From Mucilaginibacter sp. (GTDB lineage: Bacteria > Bacteroidota > Bacteroidia > Sphingobacteriales > Sphingobacteriaceae): a DNA stretch of 64,000 nucleotides. Every line of letters starts with the position of its first letter. Within the stretch, counting starts at the first letter, position 1. Position numbers and translations under genes: made by a program. The stretch spans positions 1 to 64,000 of the forward strand of contig NZ_JANYGQ010000036.1 in assembly GCF_025359345.1 (NCBI RefSeq). The letters run 5' to 3'. Under the pieces are notes generated by a model, which saw nothing but the letters and a program-made list of their open reading frames with translations, made no database searches and had not been told where the DNA came from. Shown here in pieces: positions 27,581 to 36,549 of this stretch.

Positions 27581-28711
27581 ATGAAAAATATTTTTGCAAC
27601 GGTAATTCTGGCTCTTTTTGGCTTGCCAATTTTCGCCCAGGATAAAATAACAAGCGAGCTTAAAGTTTTGTACGAGGGCAAGCAGTACGACAATATAATT
27701 GGGCATTATACATCGAACCCTAAAGATTACGCAGCAAAATCTTTGTATTATATCGGGCTTGCTTATTACATGAAGGAAGATGATAATAATTGCCTGAAGT
27801 TTATGAATCTTTCCTTAGATAAGGATCCGAAGGAACCAGACCCATATTATATTAAAGCCTCAACTTTAAATTATATGCATAAATATCCGGAGGCTATTAC
27901 AAATTTTAAATCGGCAATTAATTTAAAGGCAGACGATGCAGAATTTTATAGCGGACTTGGTGACTCATATTATAGCTCAGAAAAATTAGACTCGGCACTA
28001 CTGGCATATAAAAAGGCTACCGAACTTATTCATTGCCCCGACCGGCCCTATTCCATGCTGGCCCAGATTTATTCCGATCAAAACAAAAATGATAAGGCTT
28101 TAGAAGCTTTTTACATCGCGAAGCAAAAAATAAATAAACAGGGCAATTCTTATATAAATGCATTGTTTAATATTGGGCTCCTAGAAGTACAAAACGGGAA
28201 TTATGATAAAGCGGAGCCTGCTTTTCTCGAACTTATAGCATTAAGTCCGGGCGATTATCATTCATATGCCAAACTAATTCAAATTTACTATCACCAAAAA
28301 GACTATGCAAAGGCAAAACCATATAAGGACAAATTATACGACGCTCACAAAAACGGCCTTCTCAAAGGCAATCTGAGTGATATGTTTTGCTTCGACCAAT
28401 TCAAATGGCATGATAAGTTAATTATGGCTTTTGAACGGTTTCAGGAAAGTGCAAAGGGTGTTTACAATAAGCACTTATTTTATGTGATGGGCCCGGGCGA
28501 TAAGGTAGAGTATAGCATCCAAACGGAATTTTCGCCAATATCTGTTGAACAAGGTGGTTCAAAATATTTATTATGCCGGCAAAAAGGAGCCACTCACTCT
28601 ACTTACAACATTGGCTTTAACGATGATTTTAAATACGATGATTTAAAGAAAAGTGTAATAGATATCCTTGACGAAAAAGTTACGCCGGGAGCAAGTTCGA
28701 GGGCAAATTAG
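27581..28711 (+). CDS. Secreted TPR-repeat protein
   Basis: 376 residues starting MKNIFATVILALFGLPIFAQ, a clear signal peptide. Residues of about 25-250 contain about six tetratricopeptide repeats (SLYYIGLAYYMKEDDNNCLK, DPYYIKASTLNYMHKYPEAI, AEFYSGLGDSYYSSEKLDSA and others). This scaffold is for protein-protein contacts in the periplasm. A C-terminal domain of about 110 residues (KHLFYVMGPGDKVEYSIQTE and on) is not recognised. It lies 250 bp after the propeller gene on the same strand, with a possible own promoter, and converges with the small gene at 28748. Function is unknown; local AT content is somewhat higher than in its neighbours. Confidence 0.8.
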   Translation: MKNIFATVILALFGLPIFAQDKITSELKVLYEGKQYDNIIGHYTSNPKDYAAKSLYYIGLAYYMKEDDNNCLKFMNLSLDKDPKEPDPYYIKASTLNYMHKYPEAITNFKSAINLKADDAEFYSGLGDSYYSSEKLDSALLAYKKATELIHCPDRPYSMLAQIYSDQNKNDKALEAFYIAKQKINKQGNSYINALFNIGLLEVQNGNYDKAEPAFLELIALSPGDYHSYAKLIQIYYHQKDYAKAKPYKDKLYDAHKNGLLKGNLSDMFCFDQFKWHDKLIMAFERFQESAKGVYNKHLFYVMGPGDKVEYSIQTEFSPISVEQGGSKYLLCRQKGATHSTYNIGFNDDFKYDDLKKSVIDILDEKVTPGASSRAN

Positions 28712-28747
28712 AATAATTTATTGCTTCCGCTGCTGTTGGTGAGAGCC

Positions 28748-29038
28748 TCAATCAAGAAACTGTAATACCAACTGCTCCCATTCCTTTTCCAAAGACACGT
28801 TCGGGCGGGTTTGCCTTGCTTTGTTATACCAGTAGTCGGCATTCCAAATGTCGCCTTCTTTACGGTGCAGGTAGGCATGTACCAATGCCGAAGCCTGGTC
28901 TGTAAGCTGATCTACCTCCGCATGTGCTTTATGCCAGTCGCCTTTGCCATCATACAAAAGGCTTTTTAATTGAACGGAGAGTCCGGTACCCGGCTGGTCT
29001 GACTTTAAGGACGCTTTAAAATCTGCTAGCGTTTTCAT
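28748..29038 (-). CDS. Small conserved cytoplasmic protein, 96 aa
   Basis: 96 residues, no signal peptide or TM segment. The sequence is helical and Asp/His/Trp-rich: LLYDGKGDWHKAHAEVDQLT, ASALVHAYLHRKEGDIWNAD and YWYNKARQTRP. It reads like a single pair of TPR-like helices. I recall similar short proteins as conserved unknowns, but cannot name a family. It is not a shadow ORF: nothing overlaps it and its composition is protein-like. The upstream region carries a diverged copy (29135-29226) of the sequence found upstream of the subtilase gene, so the two genes may share regulation. Confidence 0.65.
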   Translation of the reverse strand: MKTLADFKASLKSDQPGTGLSVQLKSLLYDGKGDWHKAHAEVDQLTDQASALVHAYLHRKEGDIWNADYWYNKARQTRPNVSLEKEWEQLVLQFLD

Positions 29039-29134
29039 AGCGTGTTATTTTTTTCGAAAATAAGGATTATAAGACATTTCGTGCCCGTTAGTCATAGGCT
29101 ACCTGCCTGGTGCATTTGTAGACGAAGGCCCGCT

Positions 29135-29226
29135 GTTCGTAGACTGTGTCTGCAGACGACTATGCCCGTAGTCTTTGAAAACGGTGTCTCAAATCCAAAC
29201 TTTTATAGACGCGAGCGATTATAAAA
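29135..29226 (-). repeat. Direct repeat R1 upstream of the 96-aa gene
   Basis: About 90 bp related to 31170-31258 in the same orientation. Shared blocks include GTTCGT, CTGTGT, CACTAT/GACTAT followed by CCCGTAG, CTCAA(A)TCCAAACTTT and GCG(A/G)GCGATTATAAAA. It begins about 97 bp upstream of the start of the gene at 29038. It may be a shared regulatory region or the trace of a duplication. Confidence 0.65.
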
Positions 29227-29245
29227 TCTACGGACCGGTTTACGT

Positions 29246-31117
29246 TCATTTTGCAGCAGACAGCAACTCAAAAGATCGCTTTGGGTTAACAAGTTTGATC
29301 CGGCCGTCTGCCGAAACATCCGCTCCATTTTTGATAAGCGCGATCACTTCGGCCGGCTTGAGCGATGGCTTAACAGTGATTAGCTTCGCCGCTAAATTTG
29401 CGATATACGGCGTTGCCATCGACGTGCCCGACAATAAAATCTTTGTACCTCCGGGGGCAAGGCTTTCAACCAGGTAACCATTTGCGTGTATAGCAACCTT
29501 GTTCCCTGTAGCAGTAAAATCAGTTTCGAGGCCGGCGCTGTTTACCGACCCTACGCCTATCATATTGGGGATGTCGAGTGCTGCGGGATATCTCAGGTCG
29601 ATATTGGAATTGGAGTTTTTGTTACCGTTTGATGCAACGAACAGGATACCGGGGGCCGAACTAAACGCATCATAAAGCGCATTTTTACGCATGGTCCATA
29701 ACTTTACTGCCATGGTTTTCTGATCCTCCTCGGGCATTTTTGGATTGTATTTGGCTATATCGCTTTGATAATCGCTTACAAAATAACCCCAGCTCATGGT
29801 CACCACCCGCACGTTTGCGGCTTTCCAATATTGTACCAGGTCCTTCAGGTTTTTGGCCACTTTTTTTTCTGTTTCAACAGAAGGCGAGCCCCCATCCGGA
29901 GTAAATCCAACATCTTCGGTAAACCTAACGGTAAGCAAACGCGCATAAGGGTTGCCGCGCATGGCAATACCCGCTACGTGCGTCCCGTGGATGTAGTCGC
30001 CCACAAAATTTATCAGGCCATAAATCGAGTCGCGTTGTACCACATTTGCTTTTGCGAGGGCGTCTTTATAATAGCGGTAGTCAGCACTTTCCACACCTGC
30101 TTCGTCCTCGCCGTTACCTTTTAGCAACCGCACGGCACTTGGGTATAGTTTTTGTTTTTCTGCTGATAAGGGCATTAGCAGGTGCGTATCTTTATTTTCT
30201 TTACCGTCGTAAGCCACGCCATGAAGATCATCCACATAGCCATTACGGTCGTTATCCAATCCGTCAATTTTTTCTTTTGGGTTAGTGTATAACCTGTCTT
30301 TAAAAAGAGAAATGTCGGTGCCTAAATCAAATACCGATATTACAACGGGTTTATAGGGTTTTCCGGGTAACAGCTGCAAATCGCGCGCGGGCCATATGTT
30401 TACCTGGTTGCGTGCGTTTACATGCGTTACGCTGTCCATTACAGCGGTAACCACCGCACTCACTTTATCAAAATCATGCATTTCATAAAAAAGGAACAAC
30501 ACATAATCTATGTTTCTTATAGAAAGCGGCCCGTTGGCTATAGGTGGGTTCAGGTCGCTAGCGGCAATTTTAACGTATTCCGCAGCGGTCATGTTAGCGT
30601 ATTGCTGCCTGATGCGCTGCAACGACGACGCGGCTGTAACATACGGTATGGTATTTACCGCACTTGTAAAAATGGTTCTGAAATTGGCTATGTAGGAAGG
30701 TGACGCCGGGTCGCCCGCTGCTATCAACGATCTTTTTACCAGGGCGCTGGTGGCTTTGGCTGCGGGTTTAACCTCCAGCATTCTTAAACTATCATAATAC
30801 GTCAATGCCTTTTGCCGGTCGCCATCGTAAAAAGCCAAATCCCCTAATATCCTGTAATACGATTTTAAAACAGCAGTATCACGTATATCAAATTTAGCAA
30901 TATCGGTAGCCAGGTCATTCCTCAGTTGTGAGGCAAACGTTTTGATCTGCTGCTCATTGGCAAGCAGTACGTTAAGACTGTCTTTAACAGCATAGTTATG
31001 TACAGGTAATTGGGCGCCTGAACTAACAATTTGCTTTTGAGCAAACGAATTTGTTGCAAAGAAAAATAACAACGACAGGAAAGTGCCAAACATTTTCGCT
31101 ACGAATACCGGTTTCAT
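29246..31117 (-). CDS. Secreted S8 (subtilisin-like) serine peptidase
   Basis: 623 residues with a signal peptide (cleavage after NSFAQ, residue 27). Residues of about 30-250 are an N-terminal extension that is mainly helical. The peptidase domain spans about 255-610 with the full triad: D264 in VFDLGTDIS, H377 in IHGTHVAGIA and S566 in LSGTSMATP. The oxyanion Asn is N497 in VASNGN. A segment DGLDNDRNGYVDDLHG near 285-300 is typical of bacterial subtilases in this phylum. No C-terminal T9SS sorting domain is seen, so the protein is probably periplasmic or exported by another route. It lies between two copies of a direct repeat and next to array gene B. Whether it processes an array substrate is speculative. 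Confidence 0.92.
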   Translation of the reverse strand: MKPVFVAKMFGTFLSLLFFFATNSFAQKQIVSSGAQLPVHNYAVKDSLNVLLANEQQIKTFASQLRNDLATDIAKFDIRDTAVLKSYYRILGDLAFYDGDRQKALTYYDSLRMLEVKPAAKATSALVKRSLIAAGDPASPSYIANFRTIFTSAVNTIPYVTAASSLQRIRQQYANMTAAEYVKIAASDLNPPIANGPLSIRNIDYVLFLFYEMHDFDKVSAVVTAVMDSVTHVNARNQVNIWPARDLQLLPGKPYKPVVISVFDLGTDISLFKDRLYTNPKEKIDGLDNDRNGYVDDLHGVAYDGKENKDTHLLMPLSAEKQKLYPSAVRLLKGNGEDEAGVESADYRYYKDALAKANVVQRDSIYGLINFVGDYIHGTHVAGIAMRGNPYARLLTVRFTEDVGFTPDGGSPSVETEKKVAKNLKDLVQYWKAANVRVVTMSWGYFVSDYQSDIAKYNPKMPEEDQKTMAVKLWTMRKNALYDAFSSAPGILFVASNGNKNSNSNIDLRYPAALDIPNMIGVGSVNSAGLETDFTATGNKVAIHANGYLVESLAPGGTKILLSGTSMATPYIANLAAKLITVKPSLKPAEVIALIKNGADVSADGRIKLVNPKRSFELLSAAK

Positions 31118-31169
31118 ATTAGTAATTTAGTTTTCTAAGATACAAAAATGACCGATCTTTCTCCTGCCG

Positions 31170-31258
31170 GTTCGTGCTGTGTATACGGACCACTATACCC
31201 GTAGTGTTTGACTACAATATCTCAATCCAAACTTTGAAGATGCGGGCGATTATAAAAC
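31170..31258 (-). repeat. Direct repeat R2 upstream of the subtilase gene
   Basis: Counterpart of 29135-29226, about 75 percent identical by eye with small gaps. It lies about 53 bp upstream of the subtilase start and 63 bp downstream of the stop of array gene B. The remainder of 31118-31321 holds no gene. Confidence 0.65.
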
Positions 31259-31321
31259 GATATTATGATCAAAATCGCTACCAATCTCCCGCTCAAGCCG
31301 TCGAACAGCGCGTGCTATAAC

Positions 31322-34300
31322 TCATTCATTCCTCAACCCCTTCACCGGATTCGCCGCAGCCGATCTCAACGTCCGGAAACTGATAGTTGCCAGTGCTATT
31401 AACATGGCTCCTGCACCTGCCGCTATAAATACCCATAAACTCAGGTTGGTATGATAAGCAAAGCTCTGCAGCCACTTATGTATAAAGATCCATGCGATAG
31501 GCGACGATATCAGCAACGAAATAGCTATCAGCACAACCACCTCTTTATTCAGCATCGTTAATATATTGGTAACGCTGGCGCCCAGCACTTTCCTGATGCT
31601 GATCTCTTTGGTTCTTCGCTCGGTGGTGAACATCGCCAGGCCGAACAAGCCCATACACGAAATAAAGATGGTGATAAGCGTTGCCGTCCGGATAAGCCAT
31701 GCTGTTTGCCGCTCACTTTCGTAAAGCTTTGCAACCGAGTCGCCCAGGAAAGCGTAATCAAAGGGTTCACCGGGGTAAAGTTTCTTCCACTCCTTCGCGA
31801 TGAGGTTTACCAACGCCGGTATATCGCCCTTTTGGTATTCGGCAGGAGTTAGTTTTAAAGCAATGGTCTTTTGTACGTCCGGATTATTGGATATTGAACA
31901 TGGCAAAATTTGATGATAAAACGAGTCTTCGTAAAAATCGGCTACCACGCCCACTATGGGATAAGCTTTATCCCGTGCGGTATTCGCTAAAAGCCGGCCA
32001 ATGGCCTGTTGCGGATCACTAAAGCCCATTGCCTTTGCCGCGGTTACGTTAATAAGGTACTCCGTTACACTGTCGGAATGAAACAAATTACGGCCGGCCA
32101 CTATTTTTATTTGGTAAAAAGGCACAAAATCGGCATTGCCCGAATAGCCTATAGACTCCAAAGATTGCTTGTTAGTACCCTGTAACTGTATTGCATCCAT
32201 CAGGTGGCCAATGTTTAACGGCGGGGTAACCTCTGTTAACACCTTTTGAATGCCGGGCAATCGCTTTATGTTTTCGGCGAGCAACTTTATTTTGCCTGGC
32301 TGCTCGCGAAACAGGGTTCTTAAAGTAATGATATTACCCGTTTCAAAGCCGAGGTCAATGTTTTGCATGTAGCTAACCTGCCGGTCAACCACTATAGTGC
32401 CGATAATAAAAACAAGGGATATGGTAAACTGGAAAACGATGAGGCTTTTACGCAGGTAGCCTTTATTGCCCGCCCGGCTACTTGTTTCGCCCTTCAGGCT
32501 GGCCACTGGCTTAAATGCCGATAACACCCTCGCGGGGTAAAAGCCTGCAACCAGGGTGGTGAAAATTGCGGCGCAGGCCAAAAATAGCCAGGTGGTATAA
32601 TCTGTAAAGTGGAATTTAACGCCTGCCGGGATATAGCCGGCGAACAAATTCAACACAGGCTGCGTGGCAATTACGGCTATAGCCACCGCCAATAAGGCCA
32701 GGATAAATGTCTCGGTTAAAAATTGGATGAGAACACCGCCGCGCCCGCTGCCCAACACCTTAAGGATGCCAATATCTTTAGTGCGTTGTATGGATTGCGC
32801 CGTTGATAAATTGATGAAATTAACAGCTGCGATAAATAATATAAACAGCGCCACCGCCGAAAGAATATACAGCACCCTCAAATCGGCTTTGTTCCCACGT
32901 CCGCCATATTCTTTGTGAAAATGAATGCCGGTAAATGGTTGTAGCCGGCCGTGCGTTCTCGGATTAGGGAGGGTATTGATATACTTTTTTATAAATGCCG
33001 GAAACTGGGCATCTATTTGTGAGGGGTTCGCGCCTGCGGGCAACTTTACAAGCATTTGACTATCGCCATCAATCATGTGCGGGTTATCCAATGAGATCCG
33101 GTGTCGTAAAAAATTGGTTTTAATGGTGCTGTAGGAAATAAACTCAGAAAAATTAAAATCCGAATTTTTATTCCAGTCCTGAAGGATGCCGGTCACTGTT
33201 ACCGTAAGCGAATCATCGTAAGTGATCGTTCTCCCTATCATCTCGTTGGGCGGCAGGTTGCCGAAATAGGTTTGCGCACGGCTTTGGGTAAGCACTACGG
33301 TCATTGGGTTATTCAACGATGTTTTCTTGCTGCCGCTTAACCAGGAATATGGCAATATGTCGAAATAATCAGGCTGGGCAATTACCGCCGTTGCCTTATC
33401 GAATTCCTTAACCGCTTTGTCGCCCGCTTTTATCGTTACCTTTGGCAAATAGGGGTGAAAAGCTGCCACCGTTTCCAGCCCGGAAATATCATTGCGCATC
33501 GCATCGGGCATCGTGCCCGGCACCGAGTTCCAATGCATAAGGGTGGCGTTAGGCCCCCAGTTAGAGCTTAGATCGACACAATAAATGCGTTCCTTGTCCG
33601 GATGAAAAGCATCAAAGCTGAACTCAAAGCTGGCTACCAGGTAAATAACAAGGCAGCCGCAAATACCCAGCGCCAACCCCATTACATTAATGGCCGAATA
33701 AGTTTTGTGGCGTGCAATGTGGCGCCAGGCGTTTCTTAAATAATTTTTAAACATATAACTGCGGTTTAATTTCTTAGCAGTCCACTTTGGGGCGATTTGC
33801 TGGTTCGAAATTACGTTCGCAAGCCGGGGCCTATGTGTCAAATTATAAAATGGCAGTTCTTTTTTATATTCCGCAGGGGTTTTGTCCGTTAACTCTTTAA
33901 ATGCGCGGTGAAATGTGCGTTGAGAGTTGAAGCCCGAATCATAAGCGATACCGAGCAGGGTGATGTGATCATAAGCCGGGTCCTGCATTTTCCGCACTAC
34001 GTCGGCAACACGGTACTCATTAATAAAATCGTTAAAGCTTTTTTTGAGGATCGTATTAATGATGCGGGATAATTCGTGAGTGGTAAGGCCAAGCTTTTCG
34101 GCAAGTGACACTAAACTCAACTCCGGGTCTTCATAATAGCAATTTGTTTTGACGACTTTTTTCAGCCAGGTACCTTTTTGCCTTAATTCAGCTGGCAACT
34201 GCGGCTTTAAAAATGAAGAGGCTGCGGCCGGCACACCGGCCTCCTGCCTTAAAAAAGCTGCGGCCCCAATCCAAATGGTGATCACTGCTAACAGCACATA

Positions 34301-34969
34301 CAAAGGATAATAAGCATGGATGCTTAACTGGTTATGATAATAAAAATAATCTGCAGCTGTAACAGGTATCCACAATAGCCATAACAAAGCAAAACCTTTC
34401 AGTACGTTATGCAGCCATCGTAGTTCGTGCCGGTACCGGTCGCCACCGTTAAATTTAAGCTGATTATAAAAACGCCCTACCAGCCTATGCGACAGGTAAA
34501 GGTAGATACTTACTGAAATAAACGCCGCCAAGTGTAGTACCGGGCTTATTTGCCGAAAGGTTAACGTGTCGTAAGTAGCTGCCCCTGTCTTTACACTCTC
34601 GCTAACTTCCCATACGTGGACACCCAATTCCAGCAGTAACGGACTAAAATGCAGTATATCCTTATACCTGAATTTATATTCCGACCGGGTTAATTTAAGC
34701 ACATAAAAATAGAGCAGCGGGCCAAGTGCCATCGAAAATTGCAGCGGCAGCCAACTCCAATTAGTGATGTAAGCTGACAGCCCGGTGTCGATGCCCAATA
34801 TCCGGGTAATCCATAAAACAATGGTCGCCAGTGCCAAGGCTAAAAAACGGTTTGCTGCCTGTTTTATCCTTTTGGTGAGCCATAAAAGCAGGATAAAAGG
34901 GATCGCGGTAAAGATCGCCGCAAACAGTGCAAGGTCGTAGATATTGATATGGAGGGTGTACGTATTCAA
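31322..34969 (-). CDS. Array gene B: multi-TM AraC-type regulator fused to a MacB/FtsX permease
   Basis: 1215 residues with the same plan as gene A. The hydrophobic head begins LNTYTLHINIYDLALFAAIF. The HTH has LSLVSLAEKLGLTTHELSRI and GFNSQRTFHRAFKELTDKTP. The linker is shorter by a few residues (FYNLTHRPRLANVISNQQ), and the permease starts MFKNYLRNAWRHIARH. The permease groups with gene G: both have IYLxxSFELS(F/Y)DxFHPDK after TM1 and CMGLFGLAxFT near the end. The C-terminus is NPVKGLRNE. The start is TTG at 34969. Codon 83 (SMALGPLLYF) is the first Met, so a shorter start would remove conserved helices. No ATPase is encoded nearby. Substrate unknown; a peptide, lipid or lipoprotein is possible for the superfamily. 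Confidence 0.9.
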   Translation of the reverse strand: MNTYTLHINIYDLALFAAIFTAIPFILLLWLTKRIKQAANRFLALALATIVLWITRILGIDTGLSAYITNWSWLPLQFSMALGPLLYFYVLKLTRSEYKFRYKDILHFSPLLLELGVHVWEVSESVKTGAATYDTLTFRQISPVLHLAAFISVSIYLYLSHRLVGRFYNQLKFNGGDRYRHELRWLHNVLKGFALLWLLWIPVTAADYFYYHNQLSIHAYYPLYVLLAVITIWIGAAAFLRQEAGVPAAASSFLKPQLPAELRQKGTWLKKVVKTNCYYEDPELSLVSLAEKLGLTTHELSRIINTILKKSFNDFINEYRVADVVRKMQDPAYDHITLLGIAYDSGFNSQRTFHRAFKELTDKTPAEYKKELPFYNLTHRPRLANVISNQQIAPKWTAKKLNRSYMFKNYLRNAWRHIARHKTYSAINVMGLALGICGCLVIYLVASFEFSFDAFHPDKERIYCVDLSSNWGPNATLMHWNSVPGTMPDAMRNDISGLETVAAFHPYLPKVTIKAGDKAVKEFDKATAVIAQPDYFDILPYSWLSGSKKTSLNNPMTVVLTQSRAQTYFGNLPPNEMIGRTITYDDSLTVTVTGILQDWNKNSDFNFSEFISYSTIKTNFLRHRISLDNPHMIDGDSQMLVKLPAGANPSQIDAQFPAFIKKYINTLPNPRTHGRLQPFTGIHFHKEYGGRGNKADLRVLYILSAVALFILFIAAVNFINLSTAQSIQRTKDIGILKVLGSGRGGVLIQFLTETFILALLAVAIAVIATQPVLNLFAGYIPAGVKFHFTDYTTWLFLACAAIFTTLVAGFYPARVLSAFKPVASLKGETSSRAGNKGYLRKSLIVFQFTISLVFIIGTIVVDRQVSYMQNIDLGFETGNIITLRTLFREQPGKIKLLAENIKRLPGIQKVLTEVTPPLNIGHLMDAIQLQGTNKQSLESIGYSGNADFVPFYQIKIVAGRNLFHSDSVTEYLINVTAAKAMGFSDPQQAIGRLLANTARDKAYPIVGVVADFYEDSFYHQILPCSISNNPDVQKTIALKLTPAEYQKGDIPALVNLIAKEWKKLYPGEPFDYAFLGDSVAKLYESERQTAWLIRTATLITIFISCMGLFGLAMFTTERRTKEISIRKVLGASVTNILTMLNKEVVVLIAISLLISSPIAWIFIHKWLQSFAYHTNLSLWVFIAAGAGAMLIALATISFRTLRSAAANPVKGLRNE

Positions 34970-34997
34970 TTGAAATATTTTACGGCAATAGCTATTC

Positions 34998-35086
34998 CAA
35001 ACTTATAACATATTGATATATAAAAAATTGCATTGCTGAAAATATTTGCGTTGTAGCGGAAGCGGGCAATGGGGCGTACGGTTTTG
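34998..35086 (-). promoter_or_regulatory. Promoter and dyad element of array gene B
   Basis: TAAGTTTG (35005-34998, minus strand) is a perfect -7 box, 29 bp from the TTG start. Arm 1 CGGAAGCGGGC (35057-35067) and arm 2 GTACGGTTTTG (35076-35086), as read on the plus strand, are separated by 8 bp. Arm 1 begins 88 bp from the start. Confidence 0.68.
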
Positions 35087-35109
35087 GATTAAATGGTAAG
35101 TAACAGGCT

Positions 35110-35130
35110 TTATTCATTCCTCAACCCCTT
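35110..35130 (-). pseudogene. 3' scrap of a lost array copy
   Basis: On the minus strand the 21 bp encode KGLRNE and a TAA stop, the exact C-terminal peptide of genes B and C. Nineteen bases (35112-35130) are identical to the corresponding end of gene B. The scrap lies 141 bp upstream of gene B, where the 3' end of another copy would sit in the array. The rest of 34970-35291 holds the gene B promoter region and no gene. Confidence 0.6.
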
Positions 35131-35230
35131 GTTCTTCTGGCGAGGAGGGAATTCAAAGCCTCTCAATGCAGAGACTCGCCCCACCCCCAGAATATCATTT
35201 CACTCCAGCTATCCCAGCTTTCACTCCATT

Positions 35231-35267
35231 TTATTGGGCAGACTGTTGCGCGCACGATATCTTTAGA
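35231..35267 (+). promoter_or_regulatory. Candidate promoter of the rhodanese-TauE operon
   Basis: TATCTTTA (35260-35267) is a one-mismatch TAnnTTTG box. TTTTATTG (35231-35238), ending in TTG, could serve as the -33 region with a 21-bp spacer. The start codon follows 24 bp downstream. Confidence 0.3.
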
Positions 35268-35291
35268 TAATAAAATCTGAACGATAATCAT

Positions 35292-36542
35292 ATGAAACTT
35301 AAAATCCTTGCTTTTTCAATTTTCAGCATTGCTTGCCTCACTGCAAATGCACAAATAAATCAGCGTTTTGATAATAGTAATTACAAAGCCATTTACTTTA
35401 AGGAAGCCTGCGACCTGATTGCTAAAAATCCGGATATCGTTTTGCTCGACGTGCGGTCGCCGGGTGAATATGCGGACACCAGCAAATATCCCAGCTCCAA
35501 TATAGGCAGGTTCAAAGGGGCCATCAATATCTCTATTGACTCCATCGACAATCACGCGAAAGAACTGGAGACTTATAAAGATAAAACGATATTGGTCTAT
35601 TGTTCGCACAGTCAGCGTAGCCGCGTAGTGAGTAAAGCGCTTGCCGATAACGGATTCACCAAAGTTTACAGCGTAAATGGCGGCATGACCGAAGTTGACA
35701 GGGCGCCGGATGTTGATTTCCCTTGCAAAGCATCATTATTTACCACCGCTATGCCCTATAAATTAATGGGGCCGAAAGATGCTTTCGCATTTGTAAGGGA
35801 TAAAAATAATGTCGTGATCGATGTAAGGTCTGTGGCGGCATTTAATGGTACAGATAGCGCGGAATACGCCAATATAGGCCGCATCAAAGGCGCTATTAAT
35901 GTACCTTTAAATACTTTTGATAAGGAAATATCAAATCTTGAAAAATATAAACAACACCCTGTTTTAGTATACGATCTTAATACCGACGCTGCGATGAAAG
36001 CCGCCTCGAAATTAATTAAAGCGGGGTTCCTGAACGTATCTGTACTTTTCGAAGGATATAATTCTTTTTTGACTAACACGGCGTCGACATCAGATTTGCG
36101 AAAGGACTTAACTATTGGCGCCCCGGCCTATAAAATAATCGGCGTAAGGGAGACCGTCGACCTGGTGAACAAAACACCCGGCTTAATAGTAGCAGACATC
36201 CGGCCGGCAATGGAGTTTAAAAATATGTCATCTAATAATTATTCCAATCTTGGGCACATTAAAAATGCCGTTAATTTTACTGAGGCCGGCCTGGAAACTT
36301 ACCTTAAAGATAAACCCAAATCGACCCCTATTCTCCTTTACGGAGCCTTTACCGCGAGTATGAAAATGCGGGGTATGACAGGGGTTGATGTGAGCTCACT
36401 TTGTAAAAAACTAACAGATGAAGGCTACAGTCATGTTTACCTGCTGTACAATGGCCTGTATTCGGTGGTGTGGGCATCTGGCAATGTTGAAAGCTGCCGC
36501 GACGCAAAAACCATTTTAACCGACCATCAAAATCTTTACTAA
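35292..36542 (+). CDS. Secreted triple-rhodanese-domain protein
   Basis: 416 residues with a signal peptide (MKLKILAFSIFSIACLTANAQ). Three rhodanese-like domains follow at about 32-140, 155-265 and 283-405, each with an LLDVRSPGEY/VIDVRSVAAF/VADIRPAMEF strand and an IGRFKGAINI-type motif. Only the first has the catalytic Cys (C104 in VYCSHSQRS). The second has D228 and the third G351 at that place. So one domain could transfer sulfur or bind sulfide and polysulfide, and the others are probably structural or regulatory. It is followed after 7 bp by a TauE/SafE exporter gene, which fits a periplasmic sulfur-handling pair. The precise substrate is not visible. Confidence 0.87.
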   Translation: MKLKILAFSIFSIACLTANAQINQRFDNSNYKAIYFKEACDLIAKNPDIVLLDVRSPGEYADTSKYPSSNIGRFKGAINISIDSIDNHAKELETYKDKTILVYCSHSQRSRVVSKALADNGFTKVYSVNGGMTEVDRAPDVDFPCKASLFTTAMPYKLMGPKDAFAFVRDKNNVVIDVRSVAAFNGTDSAEYANIGRIKGAINVPLNTFDKEISNLEKYKQHPVLVYDLNTDAAMKAASKLIKAGFLNVSVLFEGYNSFLTNTASTSDLRKDLTIGAPAYKIIGVRETVDLVNKTPGLIVADIRPAMEFKNMSSNNYSNLGHIKNAVNFTEAGLETYLKDKPKSTPILLYGAFTASMKMRGMTGVDVSSLCKKLTDEGYSHVYLLYNGLYSVVWASGNVESCRDAKTILTDHQNLY

Positions 36543-36549
36543 TTATATC

